NCBI GenBank assembly: GCA_003669555.1
Contig: QWOS01000089.1
Coordinates: 1 to 62,258, forward strand
Direction of reading: 5' to 3'
DNA length: 62,258 nucleotides
Origin: Planctomycetota bacterium
GTDB lineage: Bacteria; Planctomycetota; Planctomycetia; Gemmatales; Gemmataceae
The notes below the pieces were generated by a model, which had not been told where the DNA came from, did not search any database, and worked only from the letters and a program-made list of their open reading frames with translations. Made by a program: the position numbers and the translations under genes. Below, in pieces: positions 45,058-53,411 of the stretch (within the stretch, counting starts at the first letter, position 1; the number at the start of each line of letters is the position of its first letter).

Positions 45058-46233
45058 TCAGTTCCGCAGCATACCCTCAGGAATTCGCAGCGCCAGCACC
45101 CAGGTGCTGTTTTTGCTTACAAAATCGTTATCAGTGATCAGCCAAAGCACGCGGGCGCCCCCCAGGACCTCCCCCCAGGCCATCCCTTCCCACTTGGGTG
45201 GAAAACGCTCGCCGGCAAGCCCGAGTTTTGGGTCGAGCAGGTCCACGAGCAGCCGTTTTCTCCAGGGTTTCACCGGCTTTTTGGCATCAGACAGGCAATC
45301 GAGGGTGGAGACATCCGTGGCGTTGGCATTCGTGGCCAGGTAAATGCGCTTGACCTTCGCTTCTTTACCGGCAAATGAATCCCGCTCCAGCACCAGCAAC
45401 TGGTTTGGGCTCACCCAAAGGATCTCACTGACACCGCAATGGGGGGCATCTAGCGGATACACAAACTCCCCGGCCAGTGAACCAGCCTCAAGGTTGTAAC
45501 GCACCAGGCGGATCCACCTGCCATTGGCGGCTTTATGGTCTTGCAGAAGGGGGCCCTGCGTGGCCACCCACAAAGTATCCGCCTCGGGCGACAGTGCCAG
45601 ACCTTCAAAGCCCTTGTTTGGTTGGCGTCCGACGGCATTTTGAGCTTCTTCGGTTTTTGCATCGGCATGGGGTTTGTTAACCCGCATCCGGGCCGGGACT
45701 GGAAGTTCACGCACCAAAACGCCATCCTGCTGAAAAATCCCCACCCGGGGACCGTATTCCTCGCTGAGGAAAACAGCCTGGCCCGGCCGGTTTCTCCGGT
45801 TAGGGACACAAGCGGGCCAAGGCCCCACTCGCATTCCCTCAGGATCCCAGCGGTGATCGAGGTTTTTGGACCCACCGGTAAGCATGGCCCCTTGGGGATC
45901 ACGCAACAGGGTGGTGCCCAGGACCGTAAATTCGGGCACGCCAACAGCTTCGGGCAGGTTCAGCATTACCCGATGGAAACGGCACGGAAAGTCCACCATG
46001 CCATCCCCAGGCCCACGGTCAGGCAGCATGAAGAAGAATCCCGGCTTGTCGGTGGCTGCCAGAGCCGAGCCAAAGCCCCCCAGCCGGTTTGCGGGAGATC
46101 CATCGCTGAGTTTACCGGTGAGCCCGGAACGATCAGCCTGAGTACCCGGAATTTCCAGCTTGCCCAGGACAATGGGACTTTCTGGCTGGAACACGGTATT
46201 TTGAGCGACAAGCAGAAAAATCCAGAGGGGCAT
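45058..46233 (-). CDS. exported phytase-like esterase (Phytase_like fold)
   Basis: 391 residues from the ATG at 46233, which begins a signal peptide (MPLWIFLLVAQNTVF); the upstream frame to 46638 is not convincing. A beta-propeller with FMLPDRGPGD, VFLSEEYGPRVGIFQQDG and KGFEGLALSPEADTLWVATQGPL, the motifs of the esterase-like-phytase family. May release phosphate or esters outside the cell; substrate not established. Divergent from the plus-strand gene at 46661. Confidence 0.85.
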   Translation of the reverse strand: MPLWIFLLVAQNTVFQPESPIVLGKLEIPGTQADRSGLTGKLSDGSPANRLGGFGSALAATDKPGFFFMLPDRGPGDGMVDFPCRFHRVMLNLPEAVGVPEFTVLGTTLLRDPQGAMLTGGSKNLDHRWDPEGMRVGPWPACVPNRRNRPGQAVFLSEEYGPRVGIFQQDGVLVRELPVPARMRVNKPHADAKTEEAQNAVGRQPNKGFEGLALSPEADTLWVATQGPLLQDHKAANGRWIRLVRYNLEAGSLAGEFVYPLDAPHCGVSEILWVSPNQLLVLERDSFAGKEAKVKRIYLATNANATDVSTLDCLSDAKKPVKPWRKRLLVDLLDPKLGLAGERFPPKWEGMAWGEVLGGARVLWLITDNDFVSKNSTWVLALRIPEGMLRN

Positions 46234-46660
46234 GATAGTATCCCGAGAAAAGTTAAGGTCAGGCTGGCTGCCATGCCCCTGAAACCAAATGCCAACACAG
46301 GAAACCAGATTAGCGGTCCGCCGGGCGTTATTTTTGAAGATTACGAGTATTTTCGTGTGAAGACCGGGTTTGGCACCGCCCCAGCAGTATGGCCAGGAAG
46401 GTAAACACACCAGAAAGGGCCAGAGTTCCTTGACGCGGTGGCAGGCTGGTGCCAGCATGGATAAGTTGCTGAAGCGGGTGTCGCATGCGGGAAAGTGCAT
46501 TCCAAAGTGCCTACTATAGTAGGTAGGTTGGCTTTTCTCAGCCTCTGGTTGGGTTGTGTGGTTTGTAGCCATCGGCCTGGTTCTGAATTCTGCGGACGGA
46601 ACGCCTGGATCTGGAATCCCACCACCCGCGGTGATCACCCGCCCCTTTTCGAGAGATCGA
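46234..46660. other. divergent promoter region with a short palindrome
   Basis: No gene seen. It carries promoters of the phytase-like gene (minus) and the duplicated-domain protein (plus). A perfect 14-base palindrome CCTACTATAGTAGG lies at 46510-46523 and could be an operator for either side. Confidence 0.5.
46510..46523. promoter_or_regulatory. 14-base palindrome, possible operator
   Basis: CCTACTATAGTAGG is its own reverse complement. Location in a divergent intergenic space is the only functional hint. Confidence 0.4.
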
Positions 46661-47776
46661 ATGCAGCTTCCCAGGCAGATATTCTACAGTTGGCGCACCT
46701 TGGCAATTCCAGCACTTCTGCTGGCGCCCTGGGGTTGCCAGGAACAGCCCAGGGTTAGCGAGTATGTGGTAGCCCCCGATGCCAACATGACTTCGGGTAG
46801 CACTTCGGGTGGCTCCAATGCAGATGCCACCCCGGCGCGCACCCTGGCGGCTGCCATTTACAGGCCCGATGCCACCTGGTTTTTCAAGTTGATGGGTAAC
46901 CCTGAAGCAGTGGCCGGGCAGCAGAAGAATTTTGAAACCTTGCTAGGTAGCCTGGGGGTGGACGGCAAGTCAGGCGAATTAGCCTGGAAGTTGCCCGAAG
47001 GCTGGACCGAAACCAAAGGTCAGGGGCTCCGTTTCGCTACCCTGAAGCCACCGGGAGAGCCTGGCCTGGAGGTGGCGGTGAACCGCTTCGAAGGCGTGGC
47101 CGGTTCGCTGCTCGCCAATGTGAACCGGTGGCGTGGCGAGTTGGGGCTGGCTGATCTGAAGGAAGATGAGCTGAAGCCGGTTGTCACCGAGCGCAAGGTG
47201 GGCGACCTGACGGTCCAGGCGGTGGATCTGGCCGGGACCCGCAAGCCGCGTCAAGCCATGGCCGGCATGCCGGGCGCCACACCGCCCATGGCGCGGGCCC
47301 GACCAACTGGCAATGCCGCAGCCGCCATCTCAGGTGCCCGTGATGCGGCTGGAAAACTGTCCTATAAGCTCCCTCCGGGTTGGCGCGAATCCGAAAAGAA
47401 GGTCATGTTCGCGGCCCGGGTCATTGAAGTGGCATCGGCCCCTGGTGTGCGTGTCACTTTGTCGCCCCTGAAGCCGGAGGGTAACTCGGTACCCGACAAC
47501 GTGAACCGCTGGCGCAGCCAGATGGGGCTGGCCCCAGAAGAAGCAGGCGCCCTGGAAAAGGGGCTCGCGAAAATAAAACTGGAATCGGGCGCCGAAGAGG
47601 CCCTGCTGGTGGATATCACAGGCAAAGGGCCCATGGGCGGCGAACAACGGCTGCTCGGAGCCATCATCCGCCGGGCCGACGCCCTGTGGTTCGTAAAATT
47701 GACGGGGGAACCCACCGAGGTGGCCGGGGTCCGGGAAGGCTTTGACAACCTGGTGCGCTCACTGAAATTCGAGTGA
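46661..47776 (+). CDS. exported protein with two copies of an unrecognised domain
   Basis: 371 residues from the ATG at 46661 (GAGAG 6 bases upstream). Hydrophobic signal with a Cys (LAIPALLLAPWGC), possibly a lipoprotein although the lipobox is non-canonical. Then two similar segments (about 80-215 and 250-365), each with LAWKLPEGW / LSYKLPPGW, then NVNRWRGELGL / NVNRWRSQMGL and a VDLAG / VDITG strand. Internal duplication is plain; no family recognised. 54 bases before resB, so it may belong with cytochrome assembly. Confidence 0.7.
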   Translation: MQLPRQIFYSWRTLAIPALLLAPWGCQEQPRVSEYVVAPDANMTSGSTSGGSNADATPARTLAAAIYRPDATWFFKLMGNPEAVAGQQKNFETLLGSLGVDGKSGELAWKLPEGWTETKGQGLRFATLKPPGEPGLEVAVNRFEGVAGSLLANVNRWRGELGLADLKEDELKPVVTERKVGDLTVQAVDLAGTRKPRQAMAGMPGATPPMARARPTGNAAAAISGARDAAGKLSYKLPPGWRESEKKVMFAARVIEVASAPGVRVTLSPLKPEGNSVPDNVNRWRSQMGLAPEEAGALEKGLAKIKLESGAEEALLVDITGKGPMGGEQRLLGAIIRRADALWFVKLTGEPTEVAGVREGFDNLVRSLKFE

Positions 47777-47830
47777 GTGCGCTAACAGGCCCGGTATCGG
47801 ATCAATAGTTGGCTGGGGGCAACGGAGCAT

Positions 47831-49129
47831 ATGGACAATACGCTGGATGCGGCTAGCCAGGCCGGCAAAATGCCTCGGCGCGGTCAACCCTTGTGGCGGC
47901 AGGTTTTGCGGCCGTTGGCTTCGCTGCGGCTGACTGTGGTTCTTTTTGTGCTGTCATTGCTGTTGGTGTTTTACGGCACACTTGCCCAGAAAGACCAGGA
48001 TGTCTGGGATGTGGTGCATGAATACTTCTGGTCATGGGGCGTGCGGGTGCCCAACCAGTTGCACCTGCTCTTCGCCCAGGTATTCTTCGGCGCCCCCACC
48101 GAGGCCCGCTGGACCGAAGCTTATCTGCCACTGCCAGGTGGCAAGTTGCTTTTCTGGGCCCTGCTGGTCAACCTGCTGAGTGCCCACCTTGTCCGATTCA
48201 GGCTTTCCTGGCAGCGCTCCGGCATTTTCATGATTCATGGCGGTCTGCTCATGATGATGGCCGGCGAGTTCGTCACGCGCGAGTTCGCCGAGGAAAACAA
48301 CATGACCATCATGGAGGGGGGCAAGGCTGATTTTGTCGAAAGCCTGCGCTTCTTTGAACTCGCCTTCACGCGCGCCCGTCCCGATGGCCAGATCGACACC
48401 GTTGTGGTGCCCCAGGAGCTGCTGCGGCAGGCTATCAAATCTGGTGCGCCCATCCAGGATGAAGCTTTACCCTTCCAGGTGAAAGTGCTCAGCTATGCAG
48501 GCAATTGCGACCTGCTGGAAAAGCCTTTCCCGGCTGATTTCCAAAACCCCGCTACTCAGGGTGAAGGGCTCACCCTGCGCGTTTCCGAGCGGCCGCCGGT
48601 GAGTGGCGTTGACCCCGAACAGCGGATCAACATGCCTGGTGCGGAGGTGGAACTGCTGGAAAAAGGCTCCGGCAAATCACTCGGCGTCTGGGTGGTGAGT
48701 GCCTGGTTCCAGCTGACACGGCCCATACGCACCCAGAAGGTGACGCCTGATGCCCCTGCCGATGAGTCGTGGAAAGTGGCCCTGCGCAATAAGCGCGGCT
48801 ATCGTTCCTACACCATCACGCTCAACAAATTCACGCACGATGTCTACCCGGGCACCGACAAGCCTCTCAATTTCCAGTCTGATGTGCTGCTGCAAGACCC
48901 TGACATGGGTGTGGAGCGCACCACCGTCATCCGCATGAATGAGCCGATGCGACACGCCGGCGAGACCTTTTACCAGCATCAGGCCCTGGCTGGCGATTCC
49001 GGCAGCGTCCTGCAAGTGGTTCGCAATCCGGGCTGGACCCTCCCCTACCTGTCCTGCGCGGTGGTCAGCCTGGGCATGCTCACGCACTTCGGCGCCATTC
49101 TGCTGCGCCACTTGAGGAAACAGGCATGA
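47831..49129 (+). CDS. resB: cytochrome c biogenesis protein ResB
   Basis: 432 residues. System II haem delivery: with CcsA it brings haem across the membrane and attaches it to apocytochrome c. Membrane segments are visible at about 35-57 (LRLTVVLFVLSLLLVFYGTLAQ), 100-120, 130-150 and the C-terminus (LPYLSCAVVSLGMLTHFGAILL), with a large soluble domain between (FRNPATQGEG-type region). Overlaps ccsA by 4 bases (ATGA), indicating translational coupling. Confidence 0.92.
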   Translation: MDNTLDAASQAGKMPRRGQPLWRQVLRPLASLRLTVVLFVLSLLLVFYGTLAQKDQDVWDVVHEYFWSWGVRVPNQLHLLFAQVFFGAPTEARWTEAYLPLPGGKLLFWALLVNLLSAHLVRFRLSWQRSGIFMIHGGLLMMMAGEFVTREFAEENNMTIMEGGKADFVESLRFFELAFTRARPDGQIDTVVVPQELLRQAIKSGAPIQDEALPFQVKVLSYAGNCDLLEKPFPADFQNPATQGEGLTLRVSERPPVSGVDPEQRINMPGAEVELLEKGSGKSLGVWVVSAWFQLTRPIRTQKVTPDAPADESWKVALRNKRGYRSYTITLNKFTHDVYPGTDKPLNFQSDVLLQDPDMGVERTTVIRMNEPMRHAGETFYQHQALAGDSGSVLQVVRNPGWTLPYLSCAVVSLGMLTHFGAILLRHLRKQA

Positions 49130-50949
49130 ACGAGCCAGAAAAAACCATTCAGTCTCTTCCCGACCATGCTCCCTGGTGGACCTGGGTGGCTGCGTCCATC
49201 CTTTCCTCCGTAGTGGTGCTGCTGTTGGTGGCCTCCTCGTACCGGGGGAGCGAATTCGATCTCGATGGTTTTGGCACGCTGCCCATCCAGAATGGTGGCC
49301 GCATCAAGCCTATGGACAGCCTGGCCCGCACCAGCCTGATGATTATCACCACCCGTACCGTATACACAGACGACAAGGGAAAAAGCAGGCCTGCCATCGA
49401 CTGGTTGCTGAAGGTGATGACCTCGCGGCTAATGCGCGATAAAGCCCCAAGTTTGCAGGTCTTCCGCATCGAAAATGACCAGTTGTTGGCCAATCTGGGC
49501 CTGAAGCGCCGCAGCGGTTTGCGTTATGCGGTGGAGGAGTTTCAAGACAAATTAGGACTATTGGAAGACGAAGCCAAGCGTGCCAATGAGGCCCGAAAGG
49601 CTGGCAAGCGGCTCGATCCCTACCAGACAGGTGCCCTGGAACTGGCCAACCACTTGCAGCTCCACATCCAGCTTGCCACCTTCACTCTGCCTGAAACCGG
49701 ATTGTTCCCCCCTGCCACCAGGGAATCCGACAGCGAAAACGCCAGCGAGCCAGCCGATCGTCAGGTATGGACGCCATTCCTGCTGGCTTTACGCGCCGGC
49801 CGCGAAGGAGAACCACCAGACCCGGCACTGGAAATTTATAGCAAGATCCTGGGTGCCTACGCTCAAAACAGGCCCAAGGATTTCAACGATGCCGTGCGGG
49901 AGTACCACAAACTGCTGGACACTCGCGTTGGCAGCGAACTGATGAGCAAACTGCGCCTCGAACACGGCTATAATTTCCTCAATCCCCTGTATGCCACCCT
50001 GATCCTTTATCTGGTGGTAGTCCTGCTCGTTTTGCTGGGCTGGCTGGTGCCAGCCCCGGCTTTGCGCCTGCGCGACATCGGCTTCGCCACGGCGTTGATC
50101 GCCGCCTCCCTGCACACGGTGGCGCTGATCACCCGCATGTACATTCATGGCAGGCCGCCGGTCACCAACCTGTATTCCTCGGCGGTGTTCATCGGCTGGG
50201 GTTGCGCCTGGCTGGGCATTGTTCTGGAAAGTTTTGACAAGCGCGGCGCGGGGAACGCCATCGCCGCCGTGTGCGGTTTCCTCTCTTTGCTTATCGCCCA
50301 GTTCCTTAGTGAGAAGGGTGACACGCTGGAAATGCTCCAGGCGGTCCTCGACACCAACTTCTGGCTGGCCACCCATGTGACCTGTGTCACCCTGGGTTAC
50401 ACGGCCAGCTTCGTGGCGGGCTTTTTGGGAATTGGCTATGTGCTATGGGGCATGTGTACACCTACCATGTCTCCCACGGCTGGCAAGTCACTGGCCGGGA
50501 AGATATATGGTGTCGCCTGCTTCGCCACGCTGCTCAGTTTTGTCGGTACCGTGTTGGGGGGCATCTGGGCCGATCAATCATGGGGCCGCTTCTGGGGCTG
50601 GGATCCCAAGGAGAATGGCGCATTACTCATCGTCATCTGGAATGCACTGATACTGCACGCCCGCTGGGGCAAGTTGGTAGGTAACCGGGGTGTGGCTGCG
50701 CTGGCCATCGCCGGCAACATGATCACCGCCTGGAGCTGGTTCGGCACCAACCAGTTGAGCGTTGGGCTGCATGCTTATGGTTTTGATCAGACCCTGGCCT
50801 ATGCCTTGCGCTGGACCTGGATCGCCCACCTGCTGCTGGTGGGTGTGGCCATGCTGCCGACCGAATACTGGTGGAGCAACCGGGCCAACCATGATGCCGC
50901 GGCCCCCGGAGTAGCTGGCAACCCGTCCACCCGAGGCAAGCGCCGCTGA
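49126..50949 (+). CDS. ccsA: cytochrome c biogenesis protein CcsA/ResC
   Basis: 607 residues, longer than usual (about 320-390) because of an extended N-terminal region: one membrane helix (about 15-38) followed by a soluble part of about 250 residues starting DGFGTLPIQNGGRIKPMDSLART, typical of planctomycete/bacteroidete forms. The CcsA domain (about 285-590) has the haem-handling WGxxWGWDPKE motif as WGRFWGWDPKENGALLIVIWN, with haem-ligand His residues in the flanking helices. Pair partner of ResB. Confidence 0.93.
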   Translation: MNEPEKTIQSLPDHAPWWTWVAASILSSVVVLLLVASSYRGSEFDLDGFGTLPIQNGGRIKPMDSLARTSLMIITTRTVYTDDKGKSRPAIDWLLKVMTSRLMRDKAPSLQVFRIENDQLLANLGLKRRSGLRYAVEEFQDKLGLLEDEAKRANEARKAGKRLDPYQTGALELANHLQLHIQLATFTLPETGLFPPATRESDSENASEPADRQVWTPFLLALRAGREGEPPDPALEIYSKILGAYAQNRPKDFNDAVREYHKLLDTRVGSELMSKLRLEHGYNFLNPLYATLILYLVVVLLVLLGWLVPAPALRLRDIGFATALIAASLHTVALITRMYIHGRPPVTNLYSSAVFIGWGCAWLGIVLESFDKRGAGNAIAAVCGFLSLLIAQFLSEKGDTLEMLQAVLDTNFWLATHVTCVTLGYTASFVAGFLGIGYVLWGMCTPTMSPTAGKSLAGKIYGVACFATLLSFVGTVLGGIWADQSWGRFWGWDPKENGALLIVIWNALILHARWGKLVGNRGVAALAIAGNMITAWSWFGTNQLSVGLHAYGFDQTLAYALRWTWIAHLLLVGVAMLPTEYWWSNRANHDAAAPGVAGNPSTRGKRR

Positions 50950-50980
50950 TCCCCCCCCTGCCCACATGGTGGGGGGATTT
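50949..50980 (+). terminator. possible terminator after ccsA
   Basis: ATCCCCCC (50949-50956) pairs with GGGGGGAT (50971-50978), loop of 14, followed by TTTC. The stem is good but the T tract is short. Confidence 0.5.
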
Positions 50981-51024
50981 CTAGATTTTCAGTTCAAGCA
51001 TCTTTCCCTTTCGCTGGAGCAGTC

Positions 51025-52158
51025 ATGGTTCCCACCACCATTCCGGATCGCAAGATCCGTATCGCTATTGTTGGCCTTGGTTTCGGCGCCGAGTTCATTC
51101 CCATCTACCAGGCTCACCCGCACGCGGAGATGCACGCCATCTGCCGCCGCGACAGGGCGGAACTGGATGCCTGTGGCGACAAGTTCAAGATCGCCAAGCG
51201 CTTCACCTCATTCGACGACATGCTGAAAGATCCGGACATCGATGCGGTCCATATCAACAGCCCCATCCCTGATCATGCCTCGCAAACACTGAAGGCCCTG
51301 GAAGCGGGTAAGCATGTGGCTTGCACGGTGCCCATGGCCACCACCCGTGACGAGATTCGGGCAATCATCGAGGCGCAGCGCAAGACTGGCCGTGTCTACA
51401 CCATGATGGAGACGGTGGTTTACGCCCGTGAATATCTCTTCGCCAAGGAACTGTTTGACAAGGGTGTGCTGGGGCGTATCCAGTTCCTCCGGGGTAGCCA
51501 CCAGCAAGACATGGATGGCTGGCCCAATTACTGGCCAGGCCTGCCCCCCATGCACTATGCCACCCACTGTGTCAGCCCCTGCCTGGCGATTTTGGGCAAG
51601 CATGCCGAGAGCGTGGTCTGTCATGGTTCGGGACGCATCCGCGAGGAGCTGATCCCCAAATACCAGTCACCCTTCGCCATCGAGACAGCCACCTTCAAGG
51701 TTCATGATTCCGATGTGGTGGCCGAGGTGACCCGCAGCCTGTTCGACACCGCGCGTCAATACCGTGAAAGTTTCGATGTGTATGGATCGAAGGCCACTTT
51801 CGAATGGCAGCAGGTGGATGGGGAAGAACCGGTCATCCATACCCTGGGCAAGCCCGAGCCGGAAATTCCCCAGCGTACACCGGTGCCAGATTACGCCAGC
51901 CTTTTGCCCACCGATATTCAGCGTTTCACCACCAAGGGGGTGTATAGCAGCGATGACGAGCAGCACCTGAGCTTCACGCAGGGCGGTGGGCATGGCGGCA
52001 GTCACCCGCATCTGGCCAATGCTTTCCTTGAGGCCATTCGTGGCACCCGTCCAGCCTTCCCGGATGCATCCACTAGCGCCAACTGGACCCTGGTGGGTAT
52101 TTGCGCCCACGAGTCAGCCATGAACGGTGGCACCCGGGTGCAGATTCCACAGTATTGA
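51025..52158 (+). CDS. Gfo/Idh/MocA family oxidoreductase
   Basis: 377 residues. N-terminal Rossmann fold with the nucleotide motif RIAIVGLGFGAEFIPIYQAHP (GxGxxG) and the C-terminal alpha/beta dehydrogenase half; CTVPMATTRDEIRAI stands where EKP-type motif normally is. These enzymes oxidise or reduce sugars and polyols with NAD(P). Shape fits the planctomycete-expanded group, but no substrate is implied by neighbours. Confidence 0.92.
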   Translation: MVPTTIPDRKIRIAIVGLGFGAEFIPIYQAHPHAEMHAICRRDRAELDACGDKFKIAKRFTSFDDMLKDPDIDAVHINSPIPDHASQTLKALEAGKHVACTVPMATTRDEIRAIIEAQRKTGRVYTMMETVVYAREYLFAKELFDKGVLGRIQFLRGSHQQDMDGWPNYWPGLPPMHYATHCVSPCLAILGKHAESVVCHGSGRIREELIPKYQSPFAIETATFKVHDSDVVAEVTRSLFDTARQYRESFDVYGSKATFEWQQVDGEEPVIHTLGKPEPEIPQRTPVPDYASLLPTDIQRFTTKGVYSSDDEQHLSFTQGGGHGGSHPHLANAFLEAIRGTRPAFPDASTSANWTLVGICAHESAMNGGTRVQIPQY

Positions 52159-52260
52159 CATCCGGTTTTGTCAACCAGTCCGCGGCCCGTACCCACGCAC
52201 TTGCCTGGTTCCCGGTTTTGTGCTTTCCGGGGTAACGGCAGCGGGCTGGAGCCAAACCCC

Positions 52261-52878
52261 TCACAAGCCCAGATTCAGGCGGCTTTCGACGATGGTTGCA
52301 TCGAGTTGATGCCGCACTGTGGCCTGGGAGGTTTTGATCCTGTCAGCCAGCAAGTCCACTCGGGACCGTATGGGTGCATGCCAGGGAATCCCTGCTTCCA
52401 GCGACTCTGCGAGGGATGCGAGGCTGGCCAATGCCGCGGAAAAATCTCCATGGTTGGCATGGGAAAAGCCAACGGCCTCGCGTAAGTAAGGGTCAACCTC
52501 ATTTCCGCTATTCTGAAAACTGTTCGCGAACTGTCCGGGAGTGTTGTAACCAGCCAGAAATGGCAGCCCCTGACTCCGGATTGTTTCCAGCAAGGCCGTG
52601 ACCAGGTCGGATTCAGCCAGTGACCACCACCTGTCGCGATTCCCGGCATCTTTCAGGCGGAAGCCAAAATTGAAATGGACATGGCGGGTTGGCACAAACA
52701 AAGGTAGAGCGAAAGCTACCAGGGCGAATTTGTCGGGATCGAATTCGGACGGGTCGCAGGAGAAGCCGCGCAATATGCCGTGATCAATCGCCTGGATCAG
52801 CAACCACCCCCCTACCGTGAAGCCGGGCAAATGAACCGTAAGGCCCTCACAAAGCTTGTGGAACTGGTGCTTTTTCAT
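52261..52878 (-). CDS. hypothetical protein, candidate immunity partner
   Basis: 205 residues, starting 8 bases after the stop of the 119-residue gene. FALVAFALPLFVPTRHVHFNFGFRLK (about 47-72) is reminiscent of DUF4304-like proteins often found with toxin genes, but I could not confirm the family. The second half (about 90-205) is helical. Read as the immunity half of a pair by position; no independent proof. Confidence 0.6.
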   Translation of the reverse strand: MKKHQFHKLCEGLTVHLPGFTVGGWLLIQAIDHGILRGFSCDPSEFDPDKFALVAFALPLFVPTRHVHFNFGFRLKDAGNRDRWWSLAESDLVTALLETIRSQGLPFLAGYNTPGQFANSFQNSGNEVDPYLREAVGFSHANHGDFSAALASLASLAESLEAGIPWHAPIRSRVDLLADRIKTSQATVRHQLDATIVESRLNLGL

Positions 52879-52886
52879 GACTATTC

Positions 52887-53246
52887 TCAGGAATATATTT
52901 CCACAACCCTGACGGCGGATCCGCCGGGAACATGCGCTCGAATTTCGGCAATTCTGGCCATTGCCAGGCTTTTACCGCCTGTCTTCATCTCATAAACACG
53001 GTTTGGCATCGAGAGGCGCCCGGCCACCGCATCGAGTCGCACCGAACCCGGAGTGGCCCTGATAACCACCAGCCCATGCAAATAGGAAACCTCGGCGGAC
53101 AAATCGGCGCCAACCAACTGGCTGATTTTCTCATGGAACCTGGCATGAGCCAGTCTTCCATTCTGGGCGGCTTTTCCGGCACCAGCCCCTGAAACAATAC
53201 TATTTACACGGGCTTTACTGGCCTTAAATTTTTTTCCAAAGCCCAT
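52887..53246 (-). CDS. putative REase-fold nuclease, candidate toxin
   Basis: 119 residues (GGAG about 9 bases before the ATG). The C-terminal half, SVRLDAVAGRLSMPNRVYEMKTGGKSLAMARIAEIRAHVPG, matches the Asp...Glu-x-Lys core of PD-(D/E)xK nucleases (D in RLDAV, ExK in YEMKTG). The N-terminus is short and basic with no signal or leader domain, unlike polymorphic toxins, so it may be a stand-alone nuclease or a remnant of a larger toxin. Small and near-identical in context to toxin C-terminal domains of REase fold. Function is inferred. Confidence 0.6.
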   Translation of the reverse strand: MGFGKKFKASKARVNSIVSGAGAGKAAQNGRLAHARFHEKISQLVGADLSAEVSYLHGLVVIRATPGSVRLDAVAGRLSMPNRVYEMKTGGKSLAMARIAEIRAHVPGGSAVRVVEIYS

Positions 53247-53411
53247 ACTTGCCTACTCCACCTGTTGATAACCTGGCTGGAAAATCAAACGGAAAGGCCC
53301 TTGCCAGTTTCATTGATGCCCACCCCTTTTCAATAAATGGCTTGCAAGCCTGCAAGGTTACCCCCTCCCGGCAAAAAACAAGAGCTCCGCCGAATAAAAT
53401 ACTCTCAGACA

